The translations under genes and the position numbers were made by a program. A DNA stretch of 39,835 nt from an uncultured Prevotellaceae bacterium (GTDB taxonomy: Bacteria; Bacteroidota; Bacteroidia; Bacteroidales; Muribaculaceae). A model generated the notes under the pieces. It worked only from the letters and a program-made list of their open reading frames with translations, was not told the DNA's origin and searched no databases. The stretch is taken from the NCBI GenBank assembly GCA_946410125.1, contig CAMJZF010000011.1, positions 1 through 39,835 on the forward strand, given 5' to 3'. Positions within the stretch are counted from its first letter, which is position 1. Every line of letters begins with the position of its first letter. Below, in pieces: positions 17,260-25,075 of this stretch.

Positions 17260-19605
17260 CTACTTCTTGGCAGTAGCCTTGCGGCGGGTGGCGCGCTTGC
17301 CACCCTTGCTGGCATTGGCTTCATCGGCCACAATTGCACGGCATTCGTCAAGCGTGAGAGCTTCGGCGTTCATCTTCTTGGGAATCTTGAAGTTATGCTT
17401 TTGGTAGCTGATGTATGCGCCAAAGCGTCCGTTGAGCACTTGCATCTCGGGTTCCTCATCAAAGGTCTTGATGACTTTCTTGGCCTCGTTGGTACGCTTT
17501 TCGGTGATGAGGCGACCAGCTTCCTCAAGGGTGATACTGTAAGGCGACATTTCCTTGGGAATCGACACAAATTTGCCGTCATGCTTCACATACGGACCAA
17601 AACGGCCAATTCCTATCGTAACCTCTTTACCCTCAAAGTTTCCGAGATGGCGAGGCATGTCAAAGAGCTTCAACGCCTCCTCAAGGGTAATGGTGGCAAC
17701 GCTCTGGTCGTTCTGAAGCGATGCAAAGCGGGGCTTGTCTACATCATCGGTGCTGCCAAGCTGAACGAGAGGACCGTAACGGCCAATCTTTACCGACACA
17801 ACCTTGCCGGTCTCAGGATCATTGCCAAGCACCCTCTCGCCAACCTTGTGCTCAAGGCGCAGCGATGCAACTTCCTCGATGTTCTTGTGGAAACCTTTGT
17901 AGAAATCCTTAATCTCGTCATTCCACTTGCGCTTGCCCTCAGCGATGTCGTCAAACTCATCCTCAACCTTAGCAGTGAAATTATAGTCAAGAATCTGTGG
18001 GAAATACTCTGTGAGGAAGTCGTTTACCACCATACCAACATCGGTTGGAATGAGTTTGCCTTTCTCACTGCCAACAAGCTCGTTCTTGCTCTTTGTACTG
18101 ATTCGGTTGCCCTTAAGGGTAATCTGCTCAAAGCTGCGCTTAACGCCCTTGCTCTCACCCTTGACAACATAGTCGCGTGCCTGTATTGTCGAGATGGTGG
18201 GGGCATAGGTCGAAGGACGACCAATGCCAAGTTCCTCAAGACGCTTCACCAGCATTGCCTCGCTATAGCGGTTGGGTTGCTGGGTAAAGCGCTGGGTAGC
18301 AACCATTTCTTTAAGATTAAGAACATCGCCCACCTTCATGGGTGGCAGCATGCGGAACTCGCCGCTTGCATTGATGTTCTCATCATCGTCGGTAGTTTCA
18401 AAATACACCTTCAAGAAGCCGTCAAACTTCACTACTTCACCATTAGCTACAAGGTGCTCGGCTCGACCGTCAATCTTGATGTCGACCTGCGTCTTCTCAA
18501 GCTGAGCGTCAGCCATTTGCGATGCTATGGTGCGCTTCCAAATGAGGTTATAGAGCTTCTTCTCCTGCGAAGTACCGCTGATGTCGTGGTTGCTGATGAA
18601 TGTAGGGCGAATTGCCTCGTGAGCTTCTTGAGCACCCTTCGAGGCGGTGTGATACTTGCGCACCTTGAGATAGTTCTCGCCCAGTTGCTCCTTAATCTCA
18701 TGACTGATAGTGCCTATGGCAAGACTGCTCAGATTCACCGAGTCGGTACGCATGTAGGTGATGTGTCCACTTTCATAGAGCGACTGTGCAACGCGCATGG
18801 TCTGTGCCACCGAGAAACCCAGCTTGCGAGACGCTTCCTGCTGGAGTGTCGAAGTGGTGAATGGGGGAGCAGGACTCTTCTTCACTGGCTTAACCTGCAC
18901 GTCGGCAACACTATAAGTGGCATTCTTGCAGTGCTCAAGGAGTTCCACAGCCTCTTGACGGGTGGCAAACCGCTTGTTAAGCTCGCAAGGCACTACATTC
19001 TCGTCTTGAAAAAGCATGTCGCTGCTCACGCGATAATACTGCTCGCTCTTGAACTCGCGTATTTCCTTCTCGCGCTCGGCAATCAGTCGCACGGCCACAC
19101 TCTGCACGCGCCCTGCGCTCAACGAGGGTTTTATCTTCTTCCACAGCACTGGCGAGAGCTCAAATCCCACAATGCGGTCGAGCACGCGTCGCGCCTGCTG
19201 GGCATCAACCAGGTTCTCGTCTATGTCGCGTGGATTTTCTATGGCAGCAAGAATCGCCGGCTTGGTAATCTCATGGAACACAATGCGTTTTGTGTTCTCC
19301 TTTTTCAGGTCAAGTACTTTGCTCAAGTGCCAGGCTATGGCTTCTCCCTCACGGTCCTCATCACTTGCGAGCCACACTGTCTTGGCACTCTTCGAGGCCT
19401 TCTTAAGCTCCTTCACAAGGGCTTCTTTATCTTCGGGGATAACATACACTGGCTCAAAGTCATTATTCACATCGATACTAAAATCCTTTTTCTCCAAGTC
19501 ACGGATGTGGCCATAGCTCGACATGACTTTATAGTCTTTTCCTAAAAATTTCTGGATTGTCTTCGCCTTTGCGGGAGACTCCACGATTACCAGATTTTCT
19601 GCCAT
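17260..19605 (-). CDS. topA: DNA topoisomerase I (type IA)
   Basis: Relaxes negatively supercoiled DNA by a single-strand break through a 5'-phosphotyrosine. The N-terminal Toprim domain has VIVESPAKAKTIQKFLG (about 6-22) and the acidic DEDREGEAIAWHL motif; SAGRVQSVAVRLI and the active-site region HITYMRTDS follow, with Y284 the catalytic tyrosine. The C-terminal third has repeated glycine-rich segments (RYGPLVQLG, RFGPYVKHDG, RFGAYISY) of the type called topoisomerase I C-terminal repeats, instead of cysteine zinc ribbons. A Lys/Arg/Ala-rich tail ends the 781 residues. Monocistronic by its flanks. Confidence 0.97.
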   Translation of the reverse strand: MAENLVIVESPAKAKTIQKFLGKDYKVMSSYGHIRDLEKKDFSIDVNNDFEPVYVIPEDKEALVKELKKASKSAKTVWLASDEDREGEAIAWHLSKVLDLKKENTKRIVFHEITKPAILAAIENPRDIDENLVDAQQARRVLDRIVGFELSPVLWKKIKPSLSAGRVQSVAVRLIAEREKEIREFKSEQYYRVSSDMLFQDENVVPCELNKRFATRQEAVELLEHCKNATYSVADVQVKPVKKSPAPPFTTSTLQQEASRKLGFSVAQTMRVAQSLYESGHITYMRTDSVNLSSLAIGTISHEIKEQLGENYLKVRKYHTASKGAQEAHEAIRPTFISNHDISGTSQEKKLYNLIWKRTIASQMADAQLEKTQVDIKIDGRAEHLVANGEVVKFDGFLKVYFETTDDDENINASGEFRMLPPMKVGDVLNLKEMVATQRFTQQPNRYSEAMLVKRLEELGIGRPSTYAPTISTIQARDYVVKGESKGVKRSFEQITLKGNRISTKSKNELVGSEKGKLIPTDVGMVVNDFLTEYFPQILDYNFTAKVEDEFDDIAEGKRKWNDEIKDFYKGFHKNIEEVASLRLEHKVGERVLGNDPETGKVVSVKIGRYGPLVQLGSTDDVDKPRFASLQNDQSVATITLEEALKLFDMPRHLGNFEGKEVTIGIGRFGPYVKHDGKFVSIPKEMSPYSITLEEAGRLITEKRTNEAKKVIKTFDEEPEMQVLNGRFGAYISYQKHNFKIPKKMNAEALTLDECRAIVADEANASKGGKRATRRKATAKK

Positions 19606-19700
19606 ATTAATCTATCTTTTTTCTGCTTGTTGATTATAAATCAGCGCATTAATTGCCACTCTCAGGCAACTTACATGCTCCGAACATTAAAAATCGGGTG

Positions 19701-19708
19701 CAAAATTA
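19701..19708 (-). promoter_or_regulatory. Candidate topA promoter (-7 element)
   Basis: TAATTTTG on the minus strand matches TAnnTTTG exactly, about 95 bp before the topA ATG. No clear TTTG is found 19-21 bp upstream, so only half of the promoter is convincing. Confidence 0.45.
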
Positions 19709-19803
19709 GATAAAAACTCGCAATTCCTATAATATAATGTGTATTTTTTTAGTTTTTTTTACTGCACCCATCACCAAATAGCCACCATTCCTCCCCAACC
19801 ACC

Positions 19804-19880
19804 AACTAAAAACTATAAACTGATAACTGATAACTGATAACTGAAAACTAATAACTAAAAACTGATAACTGATAACTCAC
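19804..19880. repeat. Heptanucleotide tandem array (10 in-phase copies plus a degenerate end)
   Basis: On the plus strand the unit aactgat repeats in exact 7-bp phase from 19804 to 19873, with variants aactaaa, aactata, aactgaa and aactaat. An eleventh degenerate unit, aactcac (19874-19880), contains the reverse complement of the pdxB stop codon TGA (19877-19879). The array therefore begins inside the 3' end of pdxB and fills the space towards topA. Confidence 0.9.
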
Positions 19881-20896
19881 TCCACCTCTTGCCGCAGCCG
19901 GTAATTGTTGCGTTGCTGCTCAAAGGTGGCAGGCGAAGCCTTAAGTCTGGTGGTGTCGATTGCTGGGTCATAGCTGTCGATGATGCGCTGTGTCGTGACT
20001 TGACGCGCTCCACCAAGTGGCGTTGATGCCTGCACGGGCTTGATGTCCCATCCGTAACGGCGGTTCAGTGCTTCCACCACCATTGCGGTGCCGCGTTGCT
20101 TGCCTTGAAGGCTGTAACCGGCAATGTGAGGCGTGGCGACAAATGCCTTATCGAGCAACTCGCGGTTGACGTGTGGCTCGCCTTCCCAGCAGTCAAGAGC
20201 CACATCGCCATGCCATGCCAGCAGCGCCATGTTGTCGCACACAGCACCACGCGCAGCATTGACAATAAGCCGGCAACGCTGCAAGTCACCGACAAAAGCC
20301 TTGTCACACAGGTGCCACGTGGGATGCTTGCCTTCATGAGTGAGCGGTGTGTGGAACGTGACGATGTCGCACTCTCGCTGCAGTGTAAAAAGTGGCGAGA
20401 AGCGAAGACCTTTCAATCCCCTGTCTTCGGGTGTCACCCCCTGCTCTTCAAGTGGAGGGTCATTGAGAAGGACACGGTAGCCAAGTTGCTGTGCCCAGCG
20501 TGCCACTATGCTTCCCACATGACCAACGCCCACGATTCCTAACGTGAGAGGACGCATAACACTGCGTGCCGCCGACCACCGCAACACAGTGGCGTGAACC
20601 CATTGCGCCACAGCGGGAGCGTTACAGCCGGGAGCGTTAACCACATCAATGCCATGCGACCGGCAATAGCCAAGGTCGATGTGGTCGGTGCCTATGGTGG
20701 CAGTACCTATAAACTCCACTGCTGTGCCGTCGAGCAAAGCTTGGTCACAGCAGGTGCGGGTGCGGGTGAGCAGCACCTGCGCATCGCGCAACACTTTGCG
20801 GTCGATTTCGCTGGCAGGGATATATGCTACCTCTTGAGCGACAGGCTCAAGAAGACCTTTGAGATAGGGAATCTTGATATCGGCAACGATTTTCAT
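19877..20896 (-). CDS. pdxB: Erythronate-4-phosphate dehydrogenase PdxB
   Basis: NAD-dependent D-isomer 2-hydroxyacid dehydrogenase of the DXP-dependent vitamin B6 pathway; oxidises 4-phosphoerythronate. The NAD-binding loop is GIVGVGHVGSIVA (123-128 core). The catalytic Arg is in NAARGAV (R216), the acidic partner in WEGEP (237-241) and the His in ATPHIAGYS (H257). I chose the ATG at 20896 (339 residues): it gives the family N-terminus MKIVADIKIPY, and its A is the last base of the upstream gene's TGA, a TGATG coupling. An open frame continues 41 codons upstream but only within that gene. Slightly shorter than E. coli PdxB (378). Confidence 0.94.
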   Translation of the reverse strand: MKIVADIKIPYLKGLLEPVAQEVAYIPASEIDRKVLRDAQVLLTRTRTCCDQALLDGTAVEFIGTATIGTDHIDLGYCRSHGIDVVNAPGCNAPAVAQWVHATVLRWSAARSVMRPLTLGIVGVGHVGSIVARWAQQLGYRVLLNDPPLEEQGVTPEDRGLKGLRFSPLFTLQRECDIVTFHTPLTHEGKHPTWHLCDKAFVGDLQRCRLIVNAARGAVCDNMALLAWHGDVALDCWEGEPHVNRELLDKAFVATPHIAGYSLQGKQRGTAMVVEALNRRYGWDIKPVQASTPLGGARQVTTQRIIDSYDPAIDTTRLKASPATFEQQRNNYRLRQEVE

Positions 20897-21885
20897 CAGG
20901 CAATGACCATTGCAATGATAAAGGCGATGAGCATAGCCACGAGAAGCCAGGTAGTGACAGGCTGCCGGGTCTCGTGCGGAGTGATTACATACCAATGCCC
21001 ATACTGGATGGCGAAGCACATGTTAAGCAGTGGCATGTAGATGAGGAAGTCATTGTAGTCTATCGCCATCATCAGCACGACAAAGGCCGAAAGTGCTACA
21101 AAGAAATTATTGTACGCGCGCACGTGTACGCTATAGTTCAGCATTGTCTTGAAGTTGGCTATTGTGAGCAAGACAGTAAGCGCAACGGTTGTGACGGCTA
21201 TGGTTATCGCCCAGCCTTTGGCTCCAAACATGGGGGCGCTCGACCACACCTGCGACAGGTGCGGTTCCTGAAAGCCCGACAGCGGCTCCAGACCTGTGCC
21301 AAGCACTATCCAGTAAGGAGTGACGATGCCAAAGAAAACCGCAAACGCGCCTCGCACGTCAAGCACGCGCATATAGGCAAATCCCAGCAGATAAAGCGGA
21401 ATAAGCAGGAAAAACACGTAGTGGTAAAGTGTGAAAAACGACAGCAGTGCCATCACTAAGAAGATGCCCTGCGATGCCCCTGAACGCTTGCCATACTGGT
21501 CAAACATAAGGAACAGTGACACAACCACCACTAAGCACAACGCCGTGCCGGCATAGAAACGGGTGCTCAAGAAGGGGTTCACACCCTGCAATAGCACGAA
21601 GATAGCGGCAAAGACAAAGCAGTTGTAGGTCTTAATGTAGCGAAACATGATATTGAGCGTGACAAGCAACACCCCGGTTATCACGTTGCACAACACCGCC
21701 ACAAAGCATGAGGTGTCGCTGCTCGAAATCCACGTCGCCAAATTATGGAACGTGCCATAACCACGCTGGGGAACCATAAAGTTGCCACTGGCAATTATCG
21801 AGAAGACTACAAGCAGCAATATCGCCAGTCCAAAGAACCCGCGATTGTTGAAATAGTCCACTATGTAACTGCCTTTCTTTGCCAT
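20896..21885 (-). CDS. Polytopic membrane protein of unknown function
   Basis: The 329 residues form about nine or ten hydrophobic segments (for example LAILLLVVFSIIA, VLCNVITGVLLVTL, FFTLYHYVFFLLIPLYLLGFA, TTWLLVAMLIAFIIAMVIA) joined by short loops, with a short cytoplasmic N-terminus MAKKGSYIVDYF. I do not recognise a catalytic or transport motif. The stop codon overlaps the pdxB start by one base, so the two proteins are translationally coupled. That may reflect linked expression rather than a shared pathway. It is preceded by two short tandem-repeat arrays and no clear promoter, so it may be read from the methyltransferase promoter. Confidence 0.85.
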   Translation of the reverse strand: MAKKGSYIVDYFNNRGFFGLAILLLVVFSIIASGNFMVPQRGYGTFHNLATWISSSDTSCFVAVLCNVITGVLLVTLNIMFRYIKTYNCFVFAAIFVLLQGVNPFLSTRFYAGTALCLVVVVSLFLMFDQYGKRSGASQGIFLVMALLSFFTLYHYVFFLLIPLYLLGFAYMRVLDVRGAFAVFFGIVTPYWIVLGTGLEPLSGFQEPHLSQVWSSAPMFGAKGWAITIAVTTVALTVLLTIANFKTMLNYSVHVRAYNNFFVALSAFVVLMMAIDYNDFLIYMPLLNMCFAIQYGHWYVITPHETRQPVTTWLLVAMLIAFIIAMVIA

Positions 21886-21914
21886 AATTTAATAAAGGGA
21901 ATTAAAGAAGGTAA

Positions 21915-21950
21915 GGAATTAAAGGAATAAAAGGAATAAAAGGAGTTAAA
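21915..21950. repeat. Four tandem copies of a 9-bp unit
   Basis: The unit ggaataaaa occurs four times in phase (21915, 21924, 21933, 21942) with small changes. It lies in the presumed 5' leader of the membrane-protein gene, making that leader pyrimidine-rich (repeated UUAUUCCUU on the transcript). A 13-bp array starts 7 bp further on. Confidence 0.85.
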
Positions 21951-21956
21951 ATCTCT

Positions 21957-22021
21957 CACTCTTCACTCTCACTCTTCACTCTCACTCTTCACTCTCACTC
22001 TCCACTCTCACTCTTTACTCT
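21957..22021. repeat. Five tandem copies of a 13-bp unit overlapping a stop codon
   Basis: Units cactcttcactct (three identical copies at 21957, 21970, 21983), then cactctccactct and cactctttactct. The stop codon of the RNA methyltransferase gene (minus strand TGA, 22010-22008) lies at the junction of copies four and five, so its last four codons are repeat sequence and the rest runs downstream of it. Confidence 0.9.
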
Positions 22022-23666
22022 CGCTCTCGCCACCATCGCCTGCCACTGCATCGCGGCGCTTCCAGCCGTTGCGACGGCCCTTGAAGATGGGGCGCTCCTT
22101 GTCGGCACCAAGACGTGGCCCATGGAACGAGAAGCTGCGACGCCTATCGCCCTCTTCCCCATCATGGTCACGTCCCTTGTAAGGACGCTCCGAGCGATAT
22201 ACACGGCGCTCCTCGTCATGCTTACCATGCCTTGGGTTCACGCCGCGGTCATTATCATCACGCTTACCGCGCATGGGGTTCACGCCGCGGTCGCCTTCGT
22301 CACGATGCCTGCGCATGGGGTTCACGCCACGGTCATTGTCGTCACGGCGACGAGCAAAACCGCCCTCGCGTTTCCTGCCAAAGTCTCTGTCACGGCGTTC
22401 CTCGCGACGGAACTCGCGACGAGGTTCACGGCGTGGCTCGTCGCTCTTTTCACGGCGGGAATAGGTGGGCTTGTCGCTGGCACGGAAAGTAGTGTTCTTG
22501 ATAGAACCACCCTTGCGACGCATGTCGTCGAAGCTGCCGTCAAAAATCATATATTCACGCAACTCACACTCTATGTCACCATTAAGTAACGGATAATGAA
22601 CCGACGCCTTTAGACCCAAATTGTCGATAAGTTCCTTGTTGATGCCGCATATCAGCCAGCAGTCATAGCCCACAAACACCTTCTTGAGCTTCTCGCCCAA
22701 GGTGGCATAGAGCTGTGGCAGCTCGTCGCTGATGAGACGTTCACCGTAGGGAGGATTGGTGATAAGCACACCTTTCTCGGGTGCCTCGTCAACTTCCTCG
22801 ATGGGCTTGCGCTCCACTTCAATATACTGTGTGAGACCGGCATTCTTGATGTTGGCATTGCTGATGGCAACGGCCTTTCCCAAAATGTCATAGCCATAAA
22901 TCTTGTGAGCAAACTCACGCTCGCCGCTATCGTCGTTATATATTGAATCAAAGAGGTCGGCATCATAGTCGGGCCAGTGTTGGAAAGCATATTCCTTGCG
23001 GTACACGCCGGGGTTGATGTTGGCGGCAATGAGCGCCGCCTCAATAAGGAAAGTTCCCGAGCCACACATGGGGTCAACGAGATTGCACTCTCCGTCCCAG
23101 CCGCTCAGCTTGATAATACCTGCCGCAAGCACTTCGTTGATGGGGGCATCGGTCTGAGCCACACGCCAGCCACGCTTGTAGAGTGGCTCGCCCGACGAGT
23201 CGAGCGAGAGTGTAACCTCATTGCCGTTGATGTGCACGTTGAAATGGAAATCGGCACCGCTCAAGCGGCTCGATGGACGCTTGCCATATTTCTCAACGAA
23301 ATAGTCGGCTATCGCATCCTTCACACGGTAGACCACAAATTTCGAGTGCCTGAAAGTGTCGCTGTAAACTGTGCTGTCGATGTTGAACGTGGTGTCCTCA
23401 CTAAGGATTTCGTCCCAAGCATACTGCTTCATCTTTTCATAAAGATCATCGGCATCGGTCGACGTGAACTTATAAATGGGTTTCAGCACACGCAACGCAG
23501 TGCGAAGGCAGAAGTTGGCCCTATACATCATTTCCTTGTCGCCTCGGAACGACACCATGCGGCGACCCTGCACCACATCCTGCGCGCCAAGCGCCTCCAG
23601 TTCATCACTCAACACTCCCTCCAGCCCCTGGAAGGTCTTTGCTACCATTTCAAATGTCTCACTCAT
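22008..23666 (-). CDS. THUMP-domain SAM-dependent RNA methyltransferase (RlmL/Trm14-like) with a repetitive basic tail
   Basis: N-terminal ferredoxin-like and THUMP region (about 1-165), then a Rossmann methyltransferase with SAM motif VDPMCGSGTFLIEAA (197-211) and catalytic NPPYGER (304-310), the signature of N-methyltransferases acting on bases; 23S rRNA guanine N2 is the likely target by homology with the RlmL N-terminal half. The start at 23666 (552 residues) fits the conserved N-terminus and lies after a good promoter; the longer frame to 23786 begins upstream of that promoter. From about residue 380 a 170-residue Arg/Asp/Glu-rich tail, probably disordered, carries three 14-residue repeats around DRGVNPMR (442-483), unusual for this family. 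Confidence 0.9.
   Translation of the reverse strand: MSETFEMVAKTFQGLEGVLSDELEALGAQDVVQGRRMVSFRGDKEMMYRANFCLRTALRVLKPIYKFTSTDADDLYEKMKQYAWDEILSEDTTFNIDSTVYSDTFRHSKFVVYRVKDAIADYFVEKYGKRPSSRLSGADFHFNVHINGNEVTLSLDSSGEPLYKRGWRVAQTDAPINEVLAAGIIKLSGWDGECNLVDPMCGSGTFLIEAALIAANINPGVYRKEYAFQHWPDYDADLFDSIYNDDSGEREFAHKIYGYDILGKAVAISNANIKNAGLTQYIEVERKPIEEVDEAPEKGVLITNPPYGERLISDELPQLYATLGEKLKKVFVGYDCWLICGINKELIDNLGLKASVHYPLLNGDIECELREYMIFDGSFDDMRRKGGSIKNTTFRASDKPTYSRREKSDEPRREPRREFRREERRDRDFGRKREGGFARRRDDNDRGVNPMRRHRDEGDRGVNPMRGKRDDNDRGVNPRHGKHDEERRVYRSERPYKGRDHDGEEGDRRRSFSFHGPRLGADKERPIFKGRRNGWKRRDAVAGDGGESESKE
22218..22343 (-). repeat. Three in-frame 42-bp direct repeats in the methyltransferase tail
   Basis: The core gggttcacgcc (plus strand) starts at 22234, 22276 and 22318, exactly 42 bp apart. 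Each copy encodes a 14-residue unit with the core DRGVNP, preceded by acidic D/E residues and followed by basic ones. Because 42 is a multiple of three, copy-number change would lengthen or shorten the tail without a frameshift. Confidence 0.9.
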
Positions 23667-23713
23667 AATTGTATCAATATGTTTTTGCTTCCACACCGCG
23701 TGAAATTCCACCG

Positions 23714-23721
23714 CAAAGGTA
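23714..23721 (-). promoter_or_regulatory. Candidate promoter (-7 element) of the RNA methyltransferase gene
   Basis: TACCTTTG on the minus strand is an exact TAnnTTTG match; the expected transcription start is about 40 bp before the ATG at 23666. No clear TTTG is present at the -33 position. It supports the shorter start of the gene. Confidence 0.5.
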
Positions 23722-23839
23722 CGCCTTTTTAATGAGAAAAACACTAATTCACATGAATTATCTGCCACACTAAAATAAAATTTCACACCGGCTATGTATC
23801 AAACCAAAAATAACAAAGAAACAATCGAGAAGATAAACA

Positions 23840-23870
23840 ACTGAATCATCTGAAATTCAGATAATTCAGT
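23840..23870 (-). terminator. Terminator of the pheT-cupin-yebC unit
   Basis: Arms ACTGAAT/ATTCAGT (7 bp), one mismatch, then ATCTG/CAGAT around a 5-base AT loop; on the minus strand it is followed by TTGTTTATCTTCT. It begins about 45 bp after the yebC stop. Confidence 0.6.
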
Positions 23871-23914
23871 CGTTCTTATTAATTTGTTTTGCAACAACCT
23901 CGAGGCAGTGAGGA

Positions 23915-24643
23915 TTAATCCTCGATTCCAGCCTCTTTCATGTTGGTGAACACGTTTTGAACGTCGTCGTCCTCTTCAAGAACCTCAAGAAGCTTCTCCA
24001 TGTCGGCAGTCTGCTCCTCGTTAAGCTCCTTGTAGTCGGCTGGCTCATAAACGAATTCCGAACTCTTGATTTCAAAGCCGTTCTCCTCCAGATACTTCTG
24101 GATGTCGCCGTTTGACTCAAAAGCTGCACTAATGATGATTTCCTCCTCGTCCTGTTCAATCTCTTCGGCACCAAAGTCGATAAGTTCGAGTTCCAGGTCT
24201 TCGAGCGAGACACCGTCCTTGGGCTCTACGTGGAAATAGGCCTTGTGGCTGAACATGAATGCCACGCTGCCCGAGTTGCCTAATGTGCCACCCTTCTTGT
24301 TGAAGTAGCTGCGCAGGTTGGCAACGGTGCGGGTGGTGTTGTCGGTAGCGGTCTCAACCAGGATGGCAATACCATGAGGTCCATATCCCTCGTAGATCAC
24401 CTCCTTGTAGTCGCTTGCGTCCTTGTCGCTCGCCTTCTTGATGGCGCGCTCTACAGTGTCCTTGGGCATGTTGGCAGCCTTTGCGTTGGCCATCAAGGCA
24501 CGCAGGCGTGAGTTGGCGCTTGGGTCGGGACCACCGGCTTTTACAGCCATAGTGATTTCCTTACCAATCTTAGTGAACGTGCGGGACATGCTGCCCCAGC
24601 GTTTCAGTTTTCTTGCTTTGCGATATTCAAAAGCTCTTCCCAT
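23915..24643 (-). CDS. YebC/PmpR (TACO1) family protein
   Basis: 242 residues, the usual length of this family. The conserved N-terminal region contains KLKRWGSMSRTFTKIGKEI, then DPSANSRLRALMANAKAANMPKDTVERAIKKA, and the middle domain shows YEGYGPHGIAILVETATDN. Bacterial members have been described as transcriptional regulators and, more recently, as factors that ease ribosome stalling. Which role applies here cannot be told from sequence. The acidic C-terminus ends in EDDDVQNVFTNM. It is the last gene of a probable pheT-cupin-yebC unit, 41 bp after the cupin gene. Confidence 0.93.
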   Translation of the reverse strand: MGRAFEYRKARKLKRWGSMSRTFTKIGKEITMAVKAGGPDPSANSRLRALMANAKAANMPKDTVERAIKKASDKDASDYKEVIYEGYGPHGIAILVETATDNTTRTVANLRSYFNKKGGTLGNSGSVAFMFSHKAYFHVEPKDGVSLEDLELELIDFGAEEIEQDEEEIIISAAFESNGDIQKYLEENGFEIKSSEFVYEPADYKELNEEQTADMEKLLEVLEEDDDVQNVFTNMKEAGIED

Positions 24644-24660
24644 AAAAATGTATATTTAAG

Positions 24661-24695
24661 TTGTTAGTTTTTAGTTCTTGGTTTTTAGTTGTGAT
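24661..24695. repeat. Five in-phase heptanucleotide copies overlapping the cupin stop codon
   Basis: On the plus strand: ttgttag, tttttag, ttcttgg, tttttag, ttgtgat, in exact 7-bp phase (24661 to 24695). The minus-strand TAA stop of the cupin gene (24687-24685) is inside the fourth unit. The same word, aactaaaaac, also appears in the array next to pdxB but on the opposite strand. Confidence 0.8.
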
Positions 24696-25017
24696 TAGGC
24701 ACAATGGCAACAAACCTAAGAGGCACATCGCCACGGTTGATGAGGCTGTGACTGTGACCCATGGGGCAATAGTGCACCTGTCCCGGCAGCAGCTTCTCTT
24801 CTCCGGCATCGGTGAGCACAGTGGCCTCTCCCTCGAGGAAATACATTATCTCGCTGTCGGTGTCGTGGCTGTGATAGCCAATTGAGGCTCCTGGCTCGAG
24901 CATGCCGAGCATGATTTTATTGTTGTCGTCGACAAAACGGCGCGACACATACTCTTTCTCGCCACCCTTAAAGTTGTGGGCAACATTGAGTTCCAGGTTT
25001 TCAAAGTCAATTATCAT
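24685..25017 (-). CDS. Single-domain cupin protein
   Basis: A 110-residue protein made almost entirely of one small beta-barrel. Cupin motif 1 is present as HSHDTDSEIMYFLEGE, with two His and one Glu as metal ligands; motif 2 is PGQVHYCPMGHSHSLIN with the third His. The metal site is therefore complete. The substrate is unknown: such small cupins may bind sugars or metabolites, act as isomerases or sense ligands. It lies between pheT and yebC in a probable transcription unit. Translation ends inside a heptanucleotide array. Confidence 0.9.
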   Translation of the reverse strand: MIIDFENLELNVAHNFKGGEKEYVSRRFVDDNNKIMLGMLEPGASIGYHSHDTDSEIMYFLEGEATVLTDAGEEKLLPGQVHYCPMGHSHSLINRGDVPLRFVAIVPNHN

Positions 25018-25026
25018 GGCAGCAAT

Positions 25027-25075
25027 AAATTATGCATTATGAATTTTGCATTGTGCATTGTGCATTGTGCATTAC
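25027..25075. repeat. Seven in-phase heptanucleotide copies overlapping the pheT stop codon
   Basis: On the plus strand: aaattat, gcattat, gaatttt, gcattgt (three times), gcattac, in exact 7-bp phase from 25027 to 25075. The pheT stop codon (minus TAA, 25074-25072) is inside the last unit. The array occupies most of the 54-bp space between pheT and the cupin gene. Confidence 0.9.

Noticed and set aside
17077-19545. 822-codon plus-strand open frame opposite topA
   Set aside because: It is wholly antisense to a topA gene with intact motifs, has no recognisable domain and a composition expected of the reverse strand of a biased coding sequence. Similar long antisense frames lie opposite serS, murD, pheT and others.
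20897-21019. Longer N-terminus for PdxB
   Set aside because: The additional 41 codons lie inside the upstream gene and have no similarity to the family; the ATG at 20896 gives the expected N-terminus.
19804-25075. CRISPR array
   Set aside because: The tandem units are 7-13 bp with no spacers between them, and no cas genes are present.
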